Assembly: GCA_963765295.1 (NCBI GenBank)
Contig: CAVXVO010000005.1
Span: 558,001 to 622,000, forward strand
Reading direction: 5' to 3'
Source: PALSA-612 sp963765295
GTDB lineage: Bacteria; Actinomycetota; Thermoleophilia; Gaiellales; Gaiellaceae
DNA: 64,000 bases
Shown: piece by piece, positions 8,769 through 17,401 of the stretch
Layout: the number at the start of each line of letters is the position of its first letter
Numbering within the stretch: the stretch's first letter is position 1
The notes under the pieces: generated by a model
Told to the model about the DNA's origin: nothing
Database searches by the model: none
The model's input: only the letters and a program-made list of their open reading frames with translations
Translations under genes and position numbers: made by a program

Positions 8769-9671
8769 ATGCCGACCGTGAGCGCGATCGTGCCGGCCAC
8801 GAACGCGCCGCCCACTCTCACGGCGTGCCTGGACGCGATCCGGGCCGCCGACGAGCCACCGGAGGAGCTGATCGTCGCCGAGGAGGGCGAGGGTCCGGCG
8901 GACGCGCGGAACCGAGGTGCCTCGCAGGCGTCAGGTACGGTGATCGTCTTCGTGGACGCGGACGTCGTCGTCCACGGCGACGCATTCGCGCGGGTCCGGC
9001 GGGCATTCGAGCGCGACCCGGAGCTCGCGGCCCTCTTCGGCTCCTACGACGATCGTCCGGCCGATCCCGGCACCGTTTCCGCCTTCCGGAACCTCATGCA
9101 CCACCACGTTCACCAGCAGGGAGCCGGTCGCGCGACGACGTTCTGGGCAGGCCTCGGCGCCGTCCGGCGGGACGTCTTCGAGGCCTCCGGCGGCTTCGAC
9201 GCCGCGCGCTACCTCGTGCCGTCGGTCGAGGACATCGAGCTCGGCACCCGGCTCGCCGCCGCGGGCTGCAAGATCGAGCTCGACCCGCTTCTGCAGGGAA
9301 CGCACCTGAAGGCCTGGAGCCTCCGGGGCATGGTCGAGAGCGACTACTGGGATCGCGGCGTCCCCTGGGTGGAGCTCCTGCTCCGCCAGGGAACGGGCTC
9401 GTCGGCGCTCAACCTCGGCTGGCGGCACCGGCTGAGCGCCCTCGCCGCGCTGGGTGCCGCCGGCGCGCTGCTCCGGGGCCGGCTGCGCCGCACGCTCGTT
9501 GCACTCGCCGTGCTCGTGGCCCTGAACCGTTCGTTCTACGAACTGCTCGTGCGCAGGCGCGGACGGGCGCAGGCGGTCATCGGCGTCTGGCTCCACGTCC
9601 TGCACCACGTCGTCGGCGTGTTGTCGGTGCCGGTCGGGATCGTCGAGTACCTCCGCGGCCGCGACCGCTGA
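8769..9671 (+). CDS. Family 2 glycosyltransferase
   Basis: A 300-residue GT-A fold enzyme. The N-terminal nucleotide-sugar domain opens with VSAIVPATNAPPTL. FVDADVVVHGD (near residue 60) is the metal-binding DXD region, and SVEDIELGTRLAAAGC (near 155) is the acceptor-side ED motif. A hydrophobic segment at about 220-255 suggests membrane association. It is the first gene of a compact plus-strand cassette (next start 4 bp after its stop). The likely role is elongation of a surface glycan or glycolipid; the sugar is unknown. Confidence 0.88.
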   Translation: MPTVSAIVPATNAPPTLTACLDAIRAADEPPEELIVAEEGEGPADARNRGASQASGTVIVFVDADVVVHGDAFARVRRAFERDPELAALFGSYDDRPADPGTVSAFRNLMHHHVHQQGAGRATTFWAGLGAVRRDVFEASGGFDAARYLVPSVEDIELGTRLAAAGCKIELDPLLQGTHLKAWSLRGMVESDYWDRGVPWVELLLRQGTGSSALNLGWRHRLSALAALGAAGALLRGRLRRTLVALAVLVALNRSFYELLVRRRGRAQAVIGVWLHVLHHVVGVLSVPVGIVEYLRGRDR

Positions 9672-9674
9672 CCG

Positions 9675-10373
9675 ATGGAGGTCGAGCGCTTCTCGACGGG
9701 CCGCGTGCGGCCGAAGGCGGCGGTGCGAGGGCCTCGACGCTACCTCCCGGGCGGGTGGAGCGACCAGACGCTGCCCGTGAACGTCTTCCTCGTCCACCAT
9801 CCGCAGGGGCTCTGCCTCTTCGACACGGGCCAGACGGCGAGAGCCGCGGAGCCGGGCTACCACCCCTCGTGGCACCCGTTCCTGCGACTCGCCCGCTTCG
9901 AGCTCGCCGCCGAGGACGAGATCGGAGCGCAGCTCACGGGGCGGGGGATCGATCCTGCGAGCGTGCGCTGGGTCGTGCTCTCGCACCTGCATACGGATCA
10001 CGTCGGCGGAGTGGGCGCGTTCACGGGTGCGGAGGTGATCGTTTCGCGGGTGGAGTGGGAGCGCGCGCAAGGTTGGCCGGGGCGCCTGCGCGGCTACGTG
10101 CCGGGGCACTGGCCGCTCGCCGAGCCCACGCTCGTCGACCTCGACGGCCCGCCGGTCGGTCCCTTCTCCGGCTCGTACGACGTTGCCGGCGACGGGACAC
10201 TTATGGCCGTGCCCGCGCCCGGGCACACTCCCGGCCACCTCGCACTCGTCGTGCGCGGCGACAGCGGCATCTTCCTCGGCGGGGATCTCGCCCGATCTCC
10301 GGCCGAGTTGCCGTCGCCCATCGTCGACTACTGCGCGCGCGAGCGCCTGACCGTGCTACTCACGCACGGCTAG
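9675..10373 (+). CDS. Metallo-beta-lactamase fold hydrolase
   Basis: A 232-residue MBL-fold protein resembling N-acyl-homoserine-lactonase-like hydrolases. The HxHxDH metal site is intact (LSHLHTDHVGG near residue 100), the second histidine lies in PGHTPGHLAL near 180 and the bridging Asp in FLGGDLARS near 200. It ends at LLTHG, somewhat shorter at the C-terminus than typical relatives. It lies between a glycosyltransferase and a methyltransferase, so the substrate may be an ester or lactone in the same pathway rather than a quorum signal; that is inference. Confidence 0.85.
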   Translation: MEVERFSTGRVRPKAAVRGPRRYLPGGWSDQTLPVNVFLVHHPQGLCLFDTGQTARAAEPGYHPSWHPFLRLARFELAAEDEIGAQLTGRGIDPASVRWVVLSHLHTDHVGGVGAFTGAEVIVSRVEWERAQGWPGRLRGYVPGHWPLAEPTLVDLDGPPVGPFSGSYDVAGDGTLMAVPAPGHTPGHLALVVRGDSGIFLGGDLARSPAELPSPIVDYCARERLTVLLTHG

Positions 10374-10382
10374 GCTCGGGGG

Positions 10383-11330
10383 GTGACCGGCGCGACCGAG
10401 CGGGCGGAGCGAGACGACGCTCTGGAGGGGATCGCCGACCACCGGCGCTCCTATCCAGACCCGGAGCTCAGCCGGGACGAGGACGCGCGCATCGCGCGTC
10501 GACTCCAGGAGCTCGCGCCCGATCGCGACCTCGCCGGTCTGCTCGACGAGCACTGGCGCCTGGTGGGCAAGCATCCCGACCTCGCCGCCCGCTTCACCGC
10601 CCACGAGATGAAGGCTGCCCTCAGATGCACGCCGGTCCTGGCTGCCATCGACGAGGCGCGCGGAACGCCCGTCGGCCCCGGGGACAGGGTTCTCGAGGTC
10701 GGTTGCGGGACGGCGGCGCTCTCCGCGGCCGTCGCGGCGCGAGGTGCCGACGTCGTCGCGAGCGACGTCTCGCTCCGCTGGCTCGTGCTGGCGCAGAAGC
10801 GCCTCGCAGAGACTTCTGCCGGGCGCGTCGAGCTGGTCGCCTGCGCCGCCGAGGTGCTCCCGTTTGCGGACGACAGCTTCGATCTCGTGGCGGCGAGCGA
10901 CGTGATCGAGCACGTCGAGAGCCCCGAGCGGTTCGCCCGTGAGGCTGTACGCGTGCTCCGTCCCGGCGGGCTTCTCTTCCTGGCGACGCCGAACCGGTAC
11001 TCGCTCGGACTGGAGCCGCACGTCCGGCTCTGGGGCGTCGGCTACCTGCCGCGGAAGGCGGCGGAGCGCTACGTCCACGCGGCGCGCGGGGTCTCGTACG
11101 ACCACGTCCACCTGCTCTCTGCGAGAGCGCTCCGCCACGTGCTCGCGGCGGCCGGCCTCGAGGTCGCGGTCGTGACGCCCGAGGTACCGGAGGCAACGCA
11201 ACGTATGTACCGCGGCATCGAGCTCGAGCTCGTCCGCGCCTACAACCGTGCCCGTCGCGTCGCCCCGCTCCACGCGGCGCTGCTCGCCGTCGGCCCGTTC
11301 TTCCACGTCTTCGCGCGGAAGCGCGGATGA
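10383..11330 (+). CDS. SAM-dependent methyltransferase (class I)
   Basis: A 315-residue protein with an N-terminal helical extension of about 95 residues before the Rossmann domain. SAM-binding motif I is VLEVGCGTAALSAAVAARGA near residue 102, the acidic post-motif is VVASDVSL, and motif IV is FDLVAASDVIEHVE near 165, typical of Methyltransf_11/UbiG-like enzymes. It starts at a GTG. Its stop overlaps the following ATG (11327-11330), so it is coupled to the beta-propeller-like gene. The acceptor is unknown; a glycan or lipid is plausible. Confidence 0.88.
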   Translation: MTGATERAERDDALEGIADHRRSYPDPELSRDEDARIARRLQELAPDRDLAGLLDEHWRLVGKHPDLAARFTAHEMKAALRCTPVLAAIDEARGTPVGPGDRVLEVGCGTAALSAAVAARGADVVASDVSLRWLVLAQKRLAETSAGRVELVACAAEVLPFADDSFDLVAASDVIEHVESPERFAREAVRVLRPGGLLFLATPNRYSLGLEPHVRLWGVGYLPRKAAERYVHAARGVSYDHVHLLSARALRHVLAAAGLEVAVVTPEVPEATQRMYRGIELELVRAYNRARRVAPLHAALLAVGPFFHVFARKRG

Positions 11331-12454
11331 CGCGGATCGTCGTCACCTCGGCGGTCCGGCACGCCGGTCACGAGCGCTTCTCGGGCTACGTGCGCGTCGT
11401 CGACCTCGACTCCGGGGACGTGCTCCACGCCGAGCCGGTCCCGGAGAGTCCGTGGCGGGGCGTCGATCCGAATCCTCGCGGCGGGACGCGCGGCGCCAAG
11501 GGCGTCTCGCTGCACGGCGACCATCTCGTCGTCTGCAACTCCGACTCGGTCTTCGTCTTCGACGAGCGGTTCGAGCTCGTCACCACGTTCACGCATCCCC
11601 TTGCCGGGGCAATTCACGACGCGCTCGCAGAGGAGTCGGGCATCTGGCTCACGTGCACGAACGCCGATCTGCTGGCGCGGTTCACGTGGGACGGCGAGCT
11701 GGCCGAGACGTGGAGCTGGCGCGACGATCCCGGGCTCGTGGCAGAGCTCGGCTTCGACTCGCTGCCGGCCACCGACCTCTCGCTCGACTACCGCGATCCC
11801 CGCGTCCTGCAGAGCGGCGTCACCAACGTCGTGCACCTCAACGCCGTGGCGCGCGGCGCCGACGGGTTGCTGCTGAGCTTCGGGCGCATCCTCCATCCGG
11901 ACGAGGTCGCACGCCGGCAGAGGATGGCCCGTCTCGGCCGCGCCGCTGCGAGACTCGGTGTCGTGCGGAGGCGAAAGCCCGACTCGACGGCGACGCCTGC
12001 CAGCGTGATCCCGGGCTCTCGGGCGGCGATCGTCGTCCGCTGCGAGGACGGCTCGACGCGGTTGCGGACGTCGCAGGCAGACATCGACGTTCCGAACCAC
12101 AACGTGCTCGAGCGGGGCGACACACTGCTCTACAACGACACGCACAACGGTTCGCTCGACGCCTACATTCGGCGGGACGAGGTCGAGACGATCTCCGTAC
12201 CGGTGCCGGGCGATCCGAGCTTCGCGCGCGGGCTCGCCCATTGGCGCGACGAGCTGTACCTCGTCGGCAGCCAGCGGCCTCTCGCCGTACACGCGATCGA
12301 CATCGCTGCAGCCGCCGTGGCGGCGTCGTTCGAGCTCGGCGGCGAGGAGAACGAGTCGGTCTACGCGATCGCCGTGCTTCCCGCGACGTTCTCGACACCG
12401 GAACCCGGCGCTTCGCTGTTCACGCGGGCCGCCGCGACCGCGGAGGTCACGTGA
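11327..12454 (+). CDS. Beta-propeller-like protein of unknown function
   Basis: A 375-residue soluble protein without signal peptide. It shows repeated strand-turn units such as KGVSLHGDHLVVCNSDSVFVF, SGIWLTCTNADLLARFTWDG and GLLLSFGRI, plus conserved-looking polar motifs (VPNHNVLERGDTLLYNDTHNGSL). This is the pattern of a six-bladed propeller, similar in style to DUF4915-like proteins found beside glycosyltransferases. I cannot assign an activity. It is coupled by 4-bp overlaps to the methyltransferase upstream and the Gfo/Idh/MocA dehydrogenase downstream, so it probably acts on or binds the same metabolite. Confidence 0.65.
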   Translation: MTRIVVTSAVRHAGHERFSGYVRVVDLDSGDVLHAEPVPESPWRGVDPNPRGGTRGAKGVSLHGDHLVVCNSDSVFVFDERFELVTTFTHPLAGAIHDALAEESGIWLTCTNADLLARFTWDGELAETWSWRDDPGLVAELGFDSLPATDLSLDYRDPRVLQSGVTNVVHLNAVARGADGLLLSFGRILHPDEVARRQRMARLGRAAARLGVVRRRKPDSTATPASVIPGSRAAIVVRCEDGSTRLRTSQADIDVPNHNVLERGDTLLYNDTHNGSLDAYIRRDEVETISVPVPGDPSFARGLAHWRDELYLVGSQRPLAVHAIDIAAAAVAASFELGGEENESVYAIAVLPATFSTPEPGASLFTRAAATAEVT

Positions 12455-13506
12455 GGCTCGGCTTCGCAGGGCTCGGCTGGGCGGCACGGGCGTTCCATGT
12501 CCCGGCTGCGCAACGCACGCCGGGGGCCGAGCTCGTCGGCGGTTTCGACGCGTCTCCCGAGCAGCGGGAATCGTGGACGGCCGAGACCGGACTGCCGGCC
12601 TACGAGAGCTTCGCGCAGCTGCTCGAGCGCGGCACGCCGGACGTCCTCGTCGTCGCCACGCCGCCCGACTCGCACGCCGCGCTTGCCGTCGAAGCGCTCG
12701 AAGCGGGTCTGCACGTGCTCTGCGAGAAGCCCTTCGTGGCCACGGTGGCCGAGGCCGACACCGTGCTCGCCGCCGCTCAGCGTGCGGGCAGGCAGGTCGC
12801 GGTCAACCACGAGTTCCGCGAGAAGCCGATCTTCAAGGCGGTCAAGGACAGGATCGGCTCGCCGGACGCCGGCCGGCTCGTCTTCACCCAGATCTGGCAG
12901 CTGATGAACCTCGCGCCGTGGGACGAGCCTGTGCCCTGGCGCGCGGCGATGCCGAACCGGACACTCTTCGAGGGCGGCGTGCATCTCGTCGACCTGCTGC
13001 TCCACCTCAACGGCGAGCTGCCGGCGGGCGTGTACGCGCGGCACTCGAGCGGGCTCGACCCGAGTCGCCACGCGGACGCGATCCACCTCGTCACCCTCGA
13101 CTTTCCCGGCGGGCGGCTCGCCCAGATCACGATCGACCGGCTCTGCCCGGCCGGCACCCGCTACACGGAACTACGGGCCGACTGCGAGCACGCGTCGCTG
13201 CGCGCCTCGCACGGAGGCCGGGCGCTGCTGCGGATCGGCGCCAAGCGAGCGCAGAAGGCGGGCATCCGGCTCGAGTACGCGCCCGGCGGAGCCGCGTGGA
13301 TGGAGCGCGGGCTCGACCGGACGAACCTGGCGAGGAATCCCCGCGACGACGGCGTCGACGGGACGGCAAGGCTCCTGGCCAGCATCCTCGCGGCGTTCGA
13401 GGAGAACCGGGAGCCGCCCTCGAGCGGCCGCGAGGCGCGCGACGGCCTGCGCGTGATCGAGGCCGCGTACCGCTCTGCCGAGACCGGCCGGCGCGAAGAG
13501 CTCTAG
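12451..13506 (+). CDS. Gfo/Idh/MocA family NAD(P)-dependent oxidoreductase
   Basis: A 351-residue dehydrogenase. The nucleotide-binding motif GFAGLGWAARAFHVPA is at the N-terminus, and the family EKP motif sits in LHVLCEKPFVATVAEAD near residue 95, followed by VNHEFREKPIFKAVKD near 120. The C-terminal alpha/beta domain includes FEGGVHLVDLLLHL near 175, matching the GGG..HxxD catalytic region. Start is GTG 12451, overlapping the previous stop (GTGA). Members oxidise or epimerise sugars and sugar nucleotides or inositols, which fits a glycan pathway. Last gene of the plus-strand cassette. Confidence 0.9.
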   Translation: MRLGFAGLGWAARAFHVPAAQRTPGAELVGGFDASPEQRESWTAETGLPAYESFAQLLERGTPDVLVVATPPDSHAALAVEALEAGLHVLCEKPFVATVAEADTVLAAAQRAGRQVAVNHEFREKPIFKAVKDRIGSPDAGRLVFTQIWQLMNLAPWDEPVPWRAAMPNRTLFEGGVHLVDLLLHLNGELPAGVYARHSSGLDPSRHADAIHLVTLDFPGGRLAQITIDRLCPAGTRYTELRADCEHASLRASHGGRALLRIGAKRAQKAGIRLEYAPGGAAWMERGLDRTNLARNPRDDGVDGTARLLASILAAFEENREPPSSGREARDGLRVIEAAYRSAETGRREEL

Positions 13507-14610
13507 CTAGCGCCCGCCGACCTCGGCCAGCACGTCCATGACCCGGCGGGCGCGGTCGTCCCACGTCGGAAAGCCCGCGGCAAGCGCCAGCCCCCGCGTA
13601 CGCAGGTCGGCGCGCACCGTCTCGTCTTCGACCACGGTGCGCATGGCCGCCGCGAGCAGCGCGGGCTCCGGCTCCGACACTCTGATCACGACCGAGCCCG
13701 AGCCGTCCTCGTCGAGCCACGGTCCGTCCGTCGTCACGACCGGGCAGCCGCACGCGAGCGCCTCGCGGATCGGCATCGACCAGCCCTCCTTCGTCGTCGG
13801 CAGGACGAGCGCGACGGCAGCCCGGTAGAGGGCGGCCAGCGTCGCCTGGTCGAGATGCTCGACATGGCGGACGCGGGCGGCGTTCGGGGAGGCGCCCACG
13901 ATCGCCTCGACGGGCATGCTCCACGCATTCGGGCCGACGACGAGGAGCCGCAGATCGGGGTGGTCGGCCGCCACCTCGTCGAACGCTCGCAGCAGCTCGG
14001 GCAGATGTCGCCGCGGCGAGAGCTTGCCGACGAAGATCAGGAACGGCGCGTCGGCGCCGAGAACGCGTCGGACAGCCTCGCGGTCGGCCTCGCCGGGCCC
14101 GAACGGCTCCCCCATCCCGTACGGGATCACGTGGATCCGCTCGGGACGGACGCCGTACCAGCGGACGAGATCGTCGCGGACGACGGTCGAGATCGCGATC
14201 ACCGCGTCGGCGCGACGGGCGCTGTAGCGGAAGTGGCGGCTGCGGGCCCGTGCGCGGAACTCTCGCCGCGCGGCGCGGTCGGGCCCCTCCAGGATGCCGT
14301 GGTTCTCGACCACCGCTCGTCCCGGATAGCCGAGGGGGAGTGCGTACGGGGCCATCAGCACGTCGATCTGCCTCGAGCGCGGCCGCAGACCGACGAGCTG
14401 CCAGAGCAGCCCAGGGTGCTTGGCGGGCAGTACCCGGAGCCGGAGCCGTGGGTCGTCCGGTACGTCGTCCACCGGGGCAGGGCTGAAGAGGTCGACTCGC
14501 TCCACGGGCAGATCCGGCGACGCGGCCCAGCCGCGCAGGAGCTGCTCGTACGCGCGGCCGATGCCGGTGCGAGGCCCGAGCAGCCGGCTGACGTCGACGC
14601 CCGCGATCAC
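13507..14610 (-). CDS. Family 4 glycosyltransferase (GT-B)
   Basis: A 367-residue retaining glycosyltransferase with two Rossmann domains. The N-terminal MIAGVDVSRLLGPRTGIGRAY is typical of GT4 enzymes that recognise glycolipid acceptors. The C-terminal domain starts at PFLIFVGKLSPRRHLPELL (near 195), and the donor-binding EX7E region is KEGWSMPIREALACGCPVV near 288. Its start overlaps the stop of the upstream methyltransferase by 4 bp (14607-14610). It is the final gene of the long minus-strand glycan operon and abuts the Gfo/Idh gene stop to stop. Confidence 0.92.
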   Translation of the reverse strand: MIAGVDVSRLLGPRTGIGRAYEQLLRGWAASPDLPVERVDLFSPAPVDDVPDDPRLRLRVLPAKHPGLLWQLVGLRPRSRQIDVLMAPYALPLGYPGRAVVENHGILEGPDRAARREFRARARSRHFRYSARRADAVIAISTVVRDDLVRWYGVRPERIHVIPYGMGEPFGPGEADREAVRRVLGADAPFLIFVGKLSPRRHLPELLRAFDEVAADHPDLRLLVVGPNAWSMPVEAIVGASPNAARVRHVEHLDQATLAALYRAAVALVLPTTKEGWSMPIREALACGCPVVTTDGPWLDEDGSGSVVIRVSEPEPALLAAAMRTVVEDETVRADLRTRGLALAAGFPTWDDRARRVMDVLAEVGGR

Positions 14611-15254
14611 GTCGCCCGCTTCCGAGTGGCGAAGACGAGCTGAACCGACAGGGACTCGCCGGCAGGCCGGCCCGACTGTCCGAGGCGGCGGACGTCCGAC
14701 ACGGTGAGACCGGCGCCGGCCAGCAGCCGCCGAATGATCGTCTCGCCGAGCACGTGCCGGGCCGAGCTCCTCCCGAGTAGCCGCCGCACCGGCCGGCGGA
14801 CCCGGCTACGGAGCCCGTCGAAGTTCGGGAAGCTGACCACCGCGGTCCCCCCGGTACGCAGTACACGGGCCAGCTCGACGAGCGCCGCGCCGACATCGGC
14901 CGAGTACTCGACGACGCCGAGCGCGATCACGGCGTCGAAGCTCGCGTCCGCGAATGGGAGCGCTTCGATCGGCGCCTGGATCATTGCCGCCGCGCGACCG
15001 GGGACGCGGGCGCGCGCGAGCTCGACCATCGTCGCGGAGGCGTCGGTGCCGGTGACCTCCCAGCCGCGGCGGTCGAGCGCCTCCACCAGCCGACCGCCGC
15101 CCATGCCGACGTCGAGCGCCGTCCCAGGCTCGGTCGGGAGGAACCCGATCGCCGTCTCGAGTCGCGCCCGGACGAGCCGTCCGCGGCGTCCGGGATCGTC
15201 GTACACGCCGTCGTAGCCGGCGGCCTGCTGCTCCCACACCTCGGCCGTGCTCAC
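14607..15254 (-). CDS. SAM-dependent methyltransferase
   Basis: A 215-residue class I methyltransferase. Motif I is ALDVGMGGGRLVEALDRRG near residue 45, with motif post-I VTGTDASATMV and motif IV FDAVIALGVVEYSAD near 105. It overlaps its neighbours by 4 bp on both sides, linking it to a second methyltransferase upstream and a GT4 enzyme downstream. Together the pair probably O- or N-methylates sugars of the glycan. Acceptor specificity cannot be predicted. Confidence 0.88.
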   Translation of the reverse strand: MSTAEVWEQQAAGYDGVYDDPGRRGRLVRARLETAIGFLPTEPGTALDVGMGGGRLVEALDRRGWEVTGTDASATMVELARARVPGRAAAMIQAPIEALPFADASFDAVIALGVVEYSADVGAALVELARVLRTGGTAVVSFPNFDGLRSRVRRPVRRLLGRSSARHVLGETIIRRLLAGAGLTVSDVRRLGQSGRPAGESLSVQLVFATRKRAT

Positions 15255-15979
15255 ACGTCCTCCCGCTCGGCGAGTGCGAACAGCGTGTGACCGAACGGGA
15301 GCCGGCCGCCACGCCCCACGACGGTAGCCTCCGCGCGGAGCAGCGCCGACCCTACCGCGGCGCGCACAGGCCCGGAACGCGCCGGGATCCCGCAGCGCTC
15401 GCCGGTCGGGGCGCGCGGCGGCGACTCGGCCAGCGAGAGCAGCGCGTTGGCGTGCGTGACGCGGCGCACGGCGAACCCCGCGCGACGGAGGTCGGCGGCG
15501 AGCATCGCGGCGTCGTACGCGCGCCAGTCGTCGCGCTCGCGGCGCGCACTCCGGTCGCCGTTCGTGCGCACGAGCAGCGTCCCGCCGGGCCGGATGACGC
15601 GGCGGAGCTCTCTCAGCCCCGCGTCGAGGACGTCCTCCGGCACGTGCTGGAGGACGTCGTGGGACACGGCCAGGTCGAATTCGCCGTCACCGAACGGCAG
15701 CCGGTCGAGCGGCGCCACGTGGAGCTCCGCTGCCGGTGCCACCTCGCGGGCGAGCTCGACCGCCTCGGCGCTGATGTCGACGCCGCAGAGCCGGGTGAAC
15801 GTCCCCCGCGCGGCGGCCCAGGCGAGGAAGCCGCCCGTCCCGCACCCGGCGTCGAGCACGCTGCCCTGCAGCCGCCCCGCCAGCAGAGCCGCCTCGATCG
15901 ATCGCATGCCGAGGTGCCACCAGTGGCGCGAGTCGACCTCGTGCAACCGGCGGTAGTAGTCGGCCGGGACATCGCGCAC
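15251..15979 (-). CDS. SAM-dependent methyltransferase
   Basis: A 242-residue class I methyltransferase. SVLDAGCGTGGFLAWAAARG near residue 40 is motif I, LCGVDISAEAVELA the ribose-binding acidic loop and FDLAVSHDVLQHVPEDVL near 105 motif IV. An N-terminal RLHEVDSRHWWHLGMRS helix matches the cap seen in sugar and lipid methyltransferases next to glycosyltransferases. It is coupled to the following methyltransferase by a 4-bp overlap and separated from the flippase gene by 6 bp. Confidence 0.88.
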   Translation of the reverse strand: MRDVPADYYRRLHEVDSRHWWHLGMRSIEAALLAGRLQGSVLDAGCGTGGFLAWAAARGTFTRLCGVDISAEAVELAREVAPAAELHVAPLDRLPFGDGEFDLAVSHDVLQHVPEDVLDAGLRELRRVIRPGGTLLVRTNGDRSARRERDDWRAYDAAMLAADLRRAGFAVRRVTHANALLSLAESPPRAPTGERCGIPARSGPVRAAVGSALLRAEATVVGRGGRLPFGHTLFALAEREDV

Positions 15980-15985
15980 GGGTCG

Positions 15986-17401
15986 CTAGGCGCGCCCGCG
16001 CCCGGTTGCCACCCGAGGCAGGTGCCGCGCGAACACCGCGGTCAACGGCGGCGCGAGGCCCCGCTTCACGCAGGCGTGGTGGTTGAGGACGAGCATGAGC
16101 GCATAGGTCGCGACGCGCACGGCCGCCGCCGCCGAGATGCTGATGTAGTAGATCGCGAGCAGGTTCGCGCCCACGTAGAAGATCGTCCCGACGATGTTGT
16201 TGTGCATCAGCAGGTCCTGCCGGTTCCGTGCGACGAGAACCGAGCTGTACGGAGCCGAGATCGCGGCGAGCGGCAGCGTCCATGCGAGCACCGCCATCGG
16301 CGTGGCCGCACCTCCGTAGCCGTGACCGAAGACGAGGGTGATGAGCGGCGCGCCTGCCGTGAGCGCGATCGCGACCGCGGTCATCGAGACGCTCCCGAGC
16401 AGGACGGAGCGCCGGAAGAGCGCCGCCGTCTCGCTGTCCGGAGCCGCGCTGTAGCCCGACAGGAGCGCGATCGAGAAGAGGCCGATCGCACCGAGGAAGA
16501 ACGAGGTCGGCTTCAGAGCCGCGCCGTACAGCCCGGCCTGGGGATGGCCGAGGATGAGCGCGATCATCACGACGTCGACGGTCAGGATCGTCGCCCGGCA
16601 GGCGCCGTAGACGAGCAGCGGAAAGCCCTCCGTCAGCGTCGCCTTCCAGGCCGCGAGGTCGATCTTCGGCCGCACGTAGCCGTACGCCTTCGCGGCCAGG
16701 ACGATGATCACGACCGCGTAGGTCGCCTCGCTCACCGCCTCGAGCAAGGGCACTCGGGCGGTGTCGGCCGGGTCGGTGACGAGGATCACGATCGCCGCCA
16801 GGAAGACGATCCGCGAGGCGATGTTGCCGGCCGCGACAGCCCGCGCCTGTCCGATCCCCAGCACCATCCAGCGCAGGTTGATCGCGAGCGCCGGCAGCAC
16901 GAGCGCGAAACGCGGCAGCACGTCGCGCGCGCTGGCGGAGTTCGAGAACTGGTAGGTGACTCCGGCGAGGACGATCCCGGCGACGATCGAGAGCACGATG
17001 CGGAGCCCGAGCACCCTGTCGGCGAGCTCCCGGAACCGTGCCGGGTGGCGCGAGATCTCGCGGACGTTCAACTGCTCGGTGCCGGAGTCGACGACCAGTC
17101 CGAACCAGCCGATCAGCGCGATGCCGAAGGTGATCACCCCGTACGGGCCAGGCGTGAGCTGGCGCGCGAGCCAGATCTGGATCGCAACGCCGATCAGCCG
17201 CGCGACCCACTCGCCGGCAGCCAGCGTGATGAAGCTGCGCAGGACGCCGCTCAGGAAGGACTGGCCGGTGATGCCGCTGGTCGCGCGTGCCCGCCAGCCC
17301 AACGGAACGGGCGGGACGTCTGCGGAATCCTCCGACGGGTCCAAGCTCGCAAGCTTACTCGGGGGTCCAGCGAGGCCCTCTCGGCCTCCAGCGCGCCTCA
17401 T
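15986..17401 (-). CDS. Wzx-type polysaccharide flippase (MATE/MOP superfamily)
   Basis: A 471-residue polytopic membrane protein with about 12-14 hydrophobic segments, of the lipid-linked oligosaccharide flippase type (PST family). The N-terminal helix pair FITLAAGEWVARLIGVAIQI followed by WLARQLTPGPYGVITFGIAL is characteristic, with charged residues between helices. The start is set at the ATG at 17401 because it overlaps the upstream GT4 stop (ATGA, 17398-17401) and gives normal family length, although the frame stays open further upstream. Its role is to flip undecaprenyl-linked repeat units across the cytoplasmic membrane. Confidence 0.9.
   Translation of the reverse strand: MRRAGGREGLAGPPSKLASLDPSEDSADVPPVPLGWRARATSGITGQSFLSGVLRSFITLAAGEWVARLIGVAIQIWLARQLTPGPYGVITFGIALIGWFGLVVDSGTEQLNVREISRHPARFRELADRVLGLRIVLSIVAGIVLAGVTYQFSNSASARDVLPRFALVLPALAINLRWMVLGIGQARAVAAGNIASRIVFLAAIVILVTDPADTARVPLLEAVSEATYAVVIIVLAAKAYGYVRPKIDLAAWKATLTEGFPLLVYGACRATILTVDVVMIALILGHPQAGLYGAALKPTSFFLGAIGLFSIALLSGYSAAPDSETAALFRRSVLLGSVSMTAVAIALTAGAPLITLVFGHGYGGAATPMAVLAWTLPLAAISAPYSSVLVARNRQDLLMHNNIVGTIFYVGANLLAIYYISISAAAAVRVATYALMLVLNHHACVKRGLAPPLTAVFARHLPRVATGRGRA

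Noticed and set aside
9675..10373. Interpretation of the MBL protein as a quorum-quenching lactonase
   Set aside because: The fold motifs fit, but it is embedded in a glycan-like cassette and the C-terminus is short, so I kept the general hydrolase call.
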